Positions 16,473-21,004 of a DNA stretch of 21,004 nt are shown piece after piece. The DNA is taken from contig NZ_QUDO01000063.1 in the NCBI RefSeq assembly GCF_003477525.1, positions 1 to 21,004 on the forward strand. The letters are read 5' to 3'. The position numbers and the translations under genes are program-made. Below the pieces are notes generated by a model. That model was not told the DNA's origin. It searched no databases and worked only from the letters and a program-made list of their open reading frames with translations. The stretch's first letter is position 1. Every line of letters begins with the position of its first letter. The DNA comes from Ruminococcus sp. AF41-9. GTDB lineage: Bacteria > Bacillota > Clostridia > Lachnospirales > Lachnospiraceae.

Positions 16473-17764
16473 CATCCTACACGAAGACGGAATTTCTGGA
16501 TTTCCTTCTCACTGGAAACTCTCTCGATCTCAGCGCCAAGAGATCTGAGTTTTTCTTCGAAATTCTCATATCCTCTCTGGATATAAACGATATCATCAAC
16601 CACAGTGACTCCCTCTGCTGCAAGTCCTGCGATCACAAGTGCTGCTCCGGCTCTTAAATCCGGTGCGCTGACTCTTGCACCTGTCAGTTTCTTCACGCCG
16701 TCAATGATCGCGGAGTTTCCTTCCACCTTGATGCTTGCGCCCATACGGGAAAGCTCATCTGCGTATTTAAAACGGTTTTCAAAAATACTCTCTGTTACAA
16801 TACTGGTTCCTTCTGCAAGTGCCAGGGTAACTGCAATCTGCGGCTGCATATCTGTCGGGTATCCCGGATATGGAAGAGTCTTTACATGGGTACGGTGAAG
16901 TCTGCCTGTTGCACGTACACGTACTGCATCATCAAACTCCTCAACCTCACATCCAATCTCTTCAAGTTTCGCTGTTGTTGCTTCCAGATGCTTCGGAATT
17001 ACATTCTTTACTGTGACATCACCGCCGGTAGCTGCTGCTGCGAACATAAAGGTTCCAGCTTCGATCTGATCCGGAATGATGGAATATTCTGTACGGTGAA
17101 GTTTCTCAACACCTTTGATACGAATCACGTCTGTTCCTGCACCTTTAATATTTGCACCCATGCTGTTCAGGAAATTCGCAACGTCTACGACATGCGGCTC
17201 TCTCGCTGCATTTTCCAGAATGGTGCGTCCCGGTGCCAGTGCTGCTGCCATCATGATATTAATAGTTGCACCTACAGAGACAACATCCAGAAAAATATGG
17301 CTTCCGTGAAGGCTCTTTGCCTTTGCTACGATTGCACCATGAAGAATATCTACTTCTGCACCCAGTGCACGGAATCCCTTTAAATGCTGGTCGATCGGAC
17401 GGCTTCCGATGTTACATCCACCCGGAAGCGGTACCTCTGCATGTTTGTATTTACCAAGAAGTGCTCCCAGAAGATAATAGGAAGCTCTGATCTTCTTGAT
17501 ATATTCATAATCAACACTTACATCGCCAATTGTAGAACCGTTGATCTTTACTGTAGATTTGTTAATACGGTCTACCTGTGCCCCGATACCGGCGATTGCT
17601 TCAAGTAAAACATTAATATCTCTTACATCAGGCAGATTTTCAATTAAAATAGTTTCATCAGTCATAATGGCTGCTGCAAGAATTGCCAGTGCTGCATTCT
17701 TCGCACCTGCAATCTCCACTTCACCGACTAAAGGATTGCCACCTTTGATAACATACTGTTCCAT
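16472..17764 (-). CDS. murA: UDP-N-acetylglucosamine 1-carboxyvinyltransferase
   Basis: The 430-residue cytoplasmic enzyme transfers enolpyruvate from PEP to UDP-GlcNAc, the first committed step of peptidoglycan synthesis. K22-N23 (AGAKNAAL) and the PEP-attacking loop Cys117 in [10 protein letters not shown] are present; Cys rather than Asp there predicts normal fosfomycin sensitivity. [10 protein letters not shown] and the glycine-rich [15 protein letters not shown] block near the C-terminus complete the family pattern. AGAGGTG precedes the ATG. It has its own promoter and appears to be transcribed alone. Firmicutes often have two MurA paralogues; which one this is cannot be decided here. 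Confidence 0.96.
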   Translation of the reverse strand: MEQYVIKGGNPLVGEVEIAGAKNAALAILAAAIMTDETILIENLPDVRDINVLLEAIAGIGAQVDRINKSTVKINGSTIGDVSVDYEYIKKIRASYYLLGALLGKYKHAEVPLPGGCNIGSRPIDQHLKGFRALGAEVDILHGAIVAKAKSLHGSHIFLDVVSVGATINIMMAAALAPGRTILENAAREPHVVDVANFLNSMGANIKGAGTDVIRIKGVEKLHRTEYSIIPDQIEAGTFMFAAAATGGDVTVKNVIPKHLEATTAKLEEIGCEVEEFDDAVRVRATGRLHRTHVKTLPYPGYPTDMQPQIAVTLALAEGTSIVTESIFENRFKYADELSRMGASIKVEGNSAIIDGVKKLTGARVSAPDLRAGAALVIAGLAAEGVTVVDDIVYIQRGYENFEEKLRSLGAEIERVSSEKEIQKFRLRVG

Positions 17765-17895
17765 AATACACCTCTATGATTATTTTCACTTCACGAACGG
17801 AAACGAATCATTATTTATTTTCAAATGACTTTTTCTATATGTTTTCTTATATCTCTGATATAAATTTTCTTCTTCCAAAATAAAATCAGTTGTAT

Positions 17896-17923
17896 ATTAT
17901 AGCATATATTTATCATTTGTAAA
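17896..17923 (-). promoter_or_regulatory. murA promoter
   Basis: Minus strand: -35 TTTACA (17918-17923, 5 of 6), a 16-base spacer and perfect -10 TATAAT (17896-17901) with extended TGC. It starts right after the upstream kinase's stop codon. Expected start near 17889, giving an A/T-rich leader of about 125 bases with no clear hairpin. Confidence 0.8.
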
Positions 17924-17929
17924 TAAAAA

Positions 17930-18436
17930 TTATTTACCGCTGATATGTATTATCTCCAGAACTGCCTCAAGACTCTCTTCCAAATTCTTCCCTTCCTCGT
18001 CTACGACCAGATCCGCATATTTCTCATACAGAGGAACACGTTCCTCATACAGATCAGACAGAGTCTGTCCATCTTTGAGCAGAACACCTCTGCCTTTCAG
18101 ATTTCCAAGACGCTTGGAAAGGGAATCCAGAGATAATTTCAGATACACAACTTTTCCAATGGACTTCAGATGCTGCATTGCTTCTTCGCAGTAGATCACG
18201 CTTCCTCCGGGAGCAATTACCGTATCACTTACCTGAACAGAGGCATTGACACGGTTCTCAATTTCCTTGAATCTTTCCGGTCCTTCCTGTTCAATGATTT
18301 CTGAAAGTTTTCTTTTTTCTTCTTTCTGGATCAGAAGATCTGTATCCAGAAACTGATATCCCAATGCTTTTGCAAGAATTACTCCAATGGTACTTTTCCC
18401 TGAACCGGGCATCCCTATTAATGTCACATTATTCAT
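17930..18436 (-). CDS. aroK: Shikimate-kinase-like P-loop kinase
   Basis: The 168-residue protein has the shikimate kinase fold: Walker A GMPGSGKST (8-16), D31 and D33 in FLDTD, the GG loop APGGSV (75-80), a lid arginine R116 and R133 in ERVPLYEKYAD. Aligned on M. tuberculosis AroK, the shikimate-anchoring Arg58 is K57 and the third glycine of GGG (Gly81) is S79, and the lid RPLL reads RGVLL. Two substrate contacts are thus altered, so it may be a shikimate kinase variant or a paralogue acting on another small alcohol. No other aromatic-pathway gene is near. AAGGA precedes the start by 8 bases. Confidence 0.75.
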   Translation of the reverse strand: MNNVTLIGMPGSGKSTIGVILAKALGYQFLDTDLLIQKEEKRKLSEIIEQEGPERFKEIENRVNASVQVSDTVIAPGGSVIYCEEAMQHLKSIGKVVYLKLSLDSLSKRLGNLKGRGVLLKDGQTLSDLYEERVPLYEKYADLVVDEEGKNLEESLEAVLEIIHISGK

Positions 18437-18503
18437 GTTTGTGTCCTTTCATTGTATCACATATGGTTAACAACTGCAATTTCGCCTTATTGTGCATTTT
18501 GTC

Positions 18504-18512
18504 ATTATAGCA
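18504..18512 (-). promoter_or_regulatory. Promoter of the shikimate-kinase-like gene
   Basis: Minus strand TGCTATAAT, a perfect extended -10, 67 bases before the ATG. No clear -35. The spacer region holds a hairpin, CTGCC-GGTTT-GGCAG (about 18515-18529), which might also serve as a weak end signal for the flavin reductase transcript, though it lacks a T-run. Confidence 0.6.
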
Positions 18513-18541
18513 TACTGCCAAACCGGCAGCGTAATCTGCTC

Positions 18542-19129
18542 TTAATGCTTTTTGCGTGAAGTCTTTTTCTTCTTTTTCACACTGTAGCCAAAAGTTCCCA
18601 GTGTCTTGCCCACTCCCAGATATTCTCCATGGGAATACACCAATGGTTTCGCTTCGTTTAACCGGAACTTTTTCTTTTCATCCATATAAGCCGGATCTGC
18701 ATGAACGGCAAGCACATCTGCCACAAACATATGGTGGGAGCCAAGTTCAAGAACCTGTTTCACTCTGCACTCAATACTCACCGGTGATTCTCCGATCATT
18801 GGTGCCTTTACAAAATCAGCTTTCTCCTTCGTCAGCTTCATTTCTTTGAATTTATCAACATCACGGCCTGAGCGTACCCCACAGTAATCTGTGGCATACG
18901 CCAGTTTCTCTGTCGTGAGATTGATGACAAATTCTCCCGTCTTTCTGATCATTTCATAGGAATAGCGGGAGGGACGTACAGAAATGGAAATCATCGGCGG
19001 GTTCGTACACACGGTTCCTGCCCATGCAATCGTAATAATGTTGTCATTTCCCTCTCCGTCTGTCACGCTGACCATTACAGCAGGAAGAGGATACAGCATA
19101 TTTCCCGCCTTCCATGTTTCTTTTGCCAT
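18542..19129 (-). CDS. Flavin reductase family protein
   Basis: A protein of about 195 residues with the split-barrel FMN-binding fold of the flavin reductase/DIM6-NTAB group. LYPLPAVMVSV near the start, WAGTVCTNPPMISISVRPSRYS in the FMN region, EFVINL, and the CGVRSGRDVDKF and SIECRV...LGSHHMFVADV blocks are typical. It likely binds FMN and reduces a flavin or a small molecule; no partner oxygenase is nearby. The tail is very basic (KKKKKTSRKKH). Two starts are possible: 19129 (MAKETWKAG, GGAAAG ahead) or 19141, which comes two bases after the pyrophosphatase stop. In both cases it is closely coupled to the pyrophosphatase gene. Confidence 0.85.
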   Translation of the reverse strand: MAKETWKAGNMLYPLPAVMVSVTDGEGNDNIITIAWAGTVCTNPPMISISVRPSRYSYEMIRKTGEFVINLTTEKLAYATDYCGVRSGRDVDKFKEMKLTKEKADFVKAPMIGESPVSIECRVKQVLELGSHHMFVADVLAVHADPAYMDEKKKFRLNEAKPLVYSHGEYLGVGKTLGTFGYSVKKKKKTSRKKH

Positions 19130-19143
19130 TTCACTTTCCATCC

Positions 19144-20814
19144 TTAATTATAATCATTCTGTCCGGCCTGTGCAGCTTCCATCAGTGCCGGGATCAACTG
19201 TTTCTTACGGGAAACGACTCCCTTCAGGTCAAAGGCGCCATCGACAGGGTCCATATGGAACGCAGTCTTTGCCATCTCCTCACTGCCTTCTCCATAATAG
19301 AGAAGTTCTGTCGATTCCTCGATAATATTGGTAAGCATAAAGTAAACTCTGGTGACTCCGTGACGACCGCACTCGCTGACCATAAACGGGATCAGACGTT
19401 CCTTGATCTCTGCCAGTTCATCGCTGTCCATAGAACTGATCTGACCAACACCAAAGCTGATATCTCCCTCTGCGATAAATTTCTTGTAATCCTGGAAAAA
19501 GATTTCTTCCGGAGCTTTATCTTTCAGGTTGCTTCCTGCCTTGAACATCTCTCTTGCAAATTTCTCAATGTCAATGCCTGCGATCAGAGCCAGCGCACCT
19601 GCTGCCATCTTGTCAGATAAGGTACAGGTCGGTGAACGGAACATCAGCGTATCGGAAATGATCGCAGCACAGAGCAGTCCGGCAATCGTAGGAGAAATCT
19701 CCAGTTTCTGTTCTCCGTACATCTCATAGAGAATTGTCGCCGTACATCCTACCGGCTGGTTTCTGAAAGAAATCGGTGTCATTGTCTCCAGAGAACCAAG
19801 TTTATGATGGTCAATAATCTCCACGATCTCAGCTTTTTCGATATTATCGACTGCCTGATCCTTTTCATTGTGGTCTACCAGCGCCACTTTTTTCTTATGC
19901 ATATCCAGGAAATTTCGTCTGGATATGGTTCCGATACATTTGCCTTTTTTATTGATGACAGGGAATGCACGATGACGGTGTTTGATCATCTCATTCTGAA
20001 TGTCATCTGTAAAATCTTCTGTATTGAATGTTACCAGATTCTCCGTTTTCATAATATATCTGACCGGAATACTCTGGTTGATCAGTCTTGCTATGGTAAA
20101 GGTATCATACGGGGACATGATGATGATGATTTCCTTTTCATGAGCCAGTTTGATGACTTTTTCTGTAACCTCAATTCCCATACCCACGATAATACAGCTT
20201 ACATTCTGCTCAATTGCTTCCAGATGATCCTCCTCACGGTCACCCATGATGATCAGGTCATCTTCCTCAATATAAGTTTTAAGCATTTGCGGGTTTGCAG
20301 TACCTACCAGTACCTTTCCCTTGGCAAAATATCCATGTTCATTTCCCTCAACTACAATACCGTCGATTGTCTCAGCAATTCGTTTATACTGTGTTTTGGC
20401 TCTGGAAAGAAGATAGCTGTCTGTGGTATCCATGTAGGTTTTTGCAATATCTCCGATTGTGATCAGACCTTCAAGCTGTCCTTCCTTATCACGGATCGGC
20501 AGTGATACAATGCTCTTTTCCATCATCAGATCCCAGGCATTCTTCAGGGACATACTTTTATCTGCATCCGGGCTCATACGGATATCCATATCTTTTACCT
20601 GTGTTCCGATATTGGAAAGATATCCCGGCGGCTGCATACCAAAACGATTCAGTACATATTCGGTTTCTTCATTAATCTGTCCCGCACGTTTCGCAACATA
20701 TTTCACCTTCTGGGAAGTTCTGTTTTTAATGTCCGCATAGGCAATTGCAGAACAGATAGAATCGGTATCCGGATTCTTATGTCCGATTACAAATATTTTT
20801 TCCTGATTTCTCAT
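19144..20814 (-). CDS. ppaC: CBS/DRTGG-domain manganese-dependent inorganic pyrophosphatase
   Basis: The 556-residue family II pyrophosphatase hydrolyses PPi to phosphate, drawing biosynthetic reactions forward. DHH-type metal ligands are H12, D16, D18 in GHKNPDTDS, D314-H315 in VDHNE and D335-H336-H337. Between them an inserted regulatory region has CBS1 (about 76-130), a DRTGG domain (about 140-250) and CBS2 (about 250-305); a DHHA2 domain follows. Enzymes without the insert are about 310 residues, so the length fits the regulated type, known to be inhibited by AMP/ADP and activated by ATP or diadenosine polyphosphates. AAGGA lies 9 bases before the ATG. I found no convincing promoter in the upstream gap. 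Confidence 0.93.
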   Translation of the reverse strand: MRNQEKIFVIGHKNPDTDSICSAIAYADIKNRTSQKVKYVAKRAGQINEETEYVLNRFGMQPPGYLSNIGTQVKDMDIRMSPDADKSMSLKNAWDLMMEKSIVSLPIRDKEGQLEGLITIGDIAKTYMDTTDSYLLSRAKTQYKRIAETIDGIVVEGNEHGYFAKGKVLVGTANPQMLKTYIEEDDLIIMGDREEDHLEAIEQNVSCIIVGMGIEVTEKVIKLAHEKEIIIIMSPYDTFTIARLINQSIPVRYIMKTENLVTFNTEDFTDDIQNEMIKHRHRAFPVINKKGKCIGTISRRNFLDMHKKKVALVDHNEKDQAVDNIEKAEIVEIIDHHKLGSLETMTPISFRNQPVGCTATILYEMYGEQKLEISPTIAGLLCAAIISDTLMFRSPTCTLSDKMAAGALALIAGIDIEKFAREMFKAGSNLKDKAPEEIFFQDYKKFIAEGDISFGVGQISSMDSDELAEIKERLIPFMVSECGRHGVTRVYFMLTNIIEESTELLYYGEGSEEMAKTAFHMDPVDGAFDLKGVVSRKKQLIPALMEAAQAGQNDYN

Positions 20815-20925
20815 ACAGATTTTTCCTTAATCTATTCCTTTCATTCCATAATCTAATCTACATGATCTGATTTCTTTTACGATCAGTTTAATTTAACTCG
20901 TTGTGCTAGATAAAATAAATATAAA

Positions 20926-20998
20926 GAAACTTCAACAAAATGTGCTATCCTATTTGTAGGGAATACAACGAAAGGAGGCATCATTATGTTGAAGTTCC
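20926..20998. repeat. Inverted repeat enclosing the start codon of the right-edge ORF
   Basis: GAAACTTCAACAAAAT (20926-20941) and ATTATGTTGAAGTTCC (20983-20998) are inverted copies at 14 of 16 positions, with a 10-base perfect core AACTTCAACA/TGTTGAAGTT. The right arm contains the ATG of the plus-strand ORF; the ribosome site lies in the 41-base loop. Confidence 0.8.
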
Positions 20999-21004
20999 AA
21001 GATA
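20986..21004 (+). CDS. Start of an unidentified plus-strand ORF (cut by window edge)
   Basis: ATG at 20986 with an ideal ribosome site AAAGGAGG (20971-20978) seven bases before it, reading MLKFQD... to the window end. It is the only gene here on the plus strand, divergent from the pyrophosphatase. An extended -10-like TGTGCTATCCT lies at 20941-20951. The inverted repeat around its start suggests a mobile-element gene such as a transposase, but six codons cannot identify it. Confidence 0.6.

Overview
This is a chromosomal segment from a low-to-moderate GC Firmicute, most likely a Lachnospiraceae member close to Blautia. The 72-base 16S rRNA 5' end ends in ...AAGTCGAACGGGAA, the form I associate with Blautia. 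Other pointers are an S-box (SAM-I) riboswitch ahead of metK, promoters with an extended -10 (TGnTATAAT), a GyrA with an acidic C-terminal tail, and a YaaO-holB-YaaT-YabB-RsmI gene order that recalls the Bacillus subtilis origin region. The genus call is an inference from very little rRNA. The window is essentially core chromosome: every recognised gene is on the minus strand, and only a truncated ORF at the right edge faces the other way.

In transcription order (right to left) it holds: a CBS/DRTGG-type Mn-dependent inorganic pyrophosphatase (19144-20814) followed almost directly by a flavin reductase-like protein (18542-19129); a shikimate-kinase-like P-loop kinase (17930-18436); murA (16472-17764); a riboswitch-controlled metK (14864-16045); a two-component system with the histidine kinase first and the OmpR-type regulator overlapping it by 4 bases (12791-14628); an Orn/Lys/Arg decarboxylase of the YaaO type (11232-12662); a guanylate-kinase-like protein (10574-11161); a tight run of holB, ricT/yaaT, trmN6 and rsmI (6935-10513); gyrB and gyrA (1883-6449) with a small lipoprotein gene and a plsC-type acyltransferase behind gyrA (593-1880); then tRNA-Ser(GCU) (399-486) and, behind tandem consensus promoters, the start of an rRNA operon (1-72).

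The genes serve replication and DNA topology (gyrase, DNA polymerase III delta'), RNA modification (RsmI, TrmN6, rRNA, tRNA), RNA-maturation and sporulation control (RicT), cell-envelope supply (MurA, PlsC), SAM supply (MetK) and a signalling pair.

I see no defence island, prophage, CRISPR array or biosynthetic cluster. The most interesting material is between genes. The gyrB leader is about 325 nt and carries two palindromic structures, one a 29-base inverted repeat whose substitutions are mostly wobble-compatible on the plus strand only. A GTAACTGTTC-type palindrome recurs upstream of the guanylate-kinase-like gene. The metK leader holds another inverted-repeat element sharing short blocks with the gyrB one. 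A terminator-like hairpin at the end of murA points antisense. A perfect consensus promoter is embedded in the plsC terminator. The right-edge ORF has a start codon inside an inverted repeat, like the read-through protection seen in some insertion sequences. Two enzymes (the shikimate-kinase-like and guanylate-kinase-like proteins) have substitutions at normally conserved positions, so their textbook names should be held loosely.
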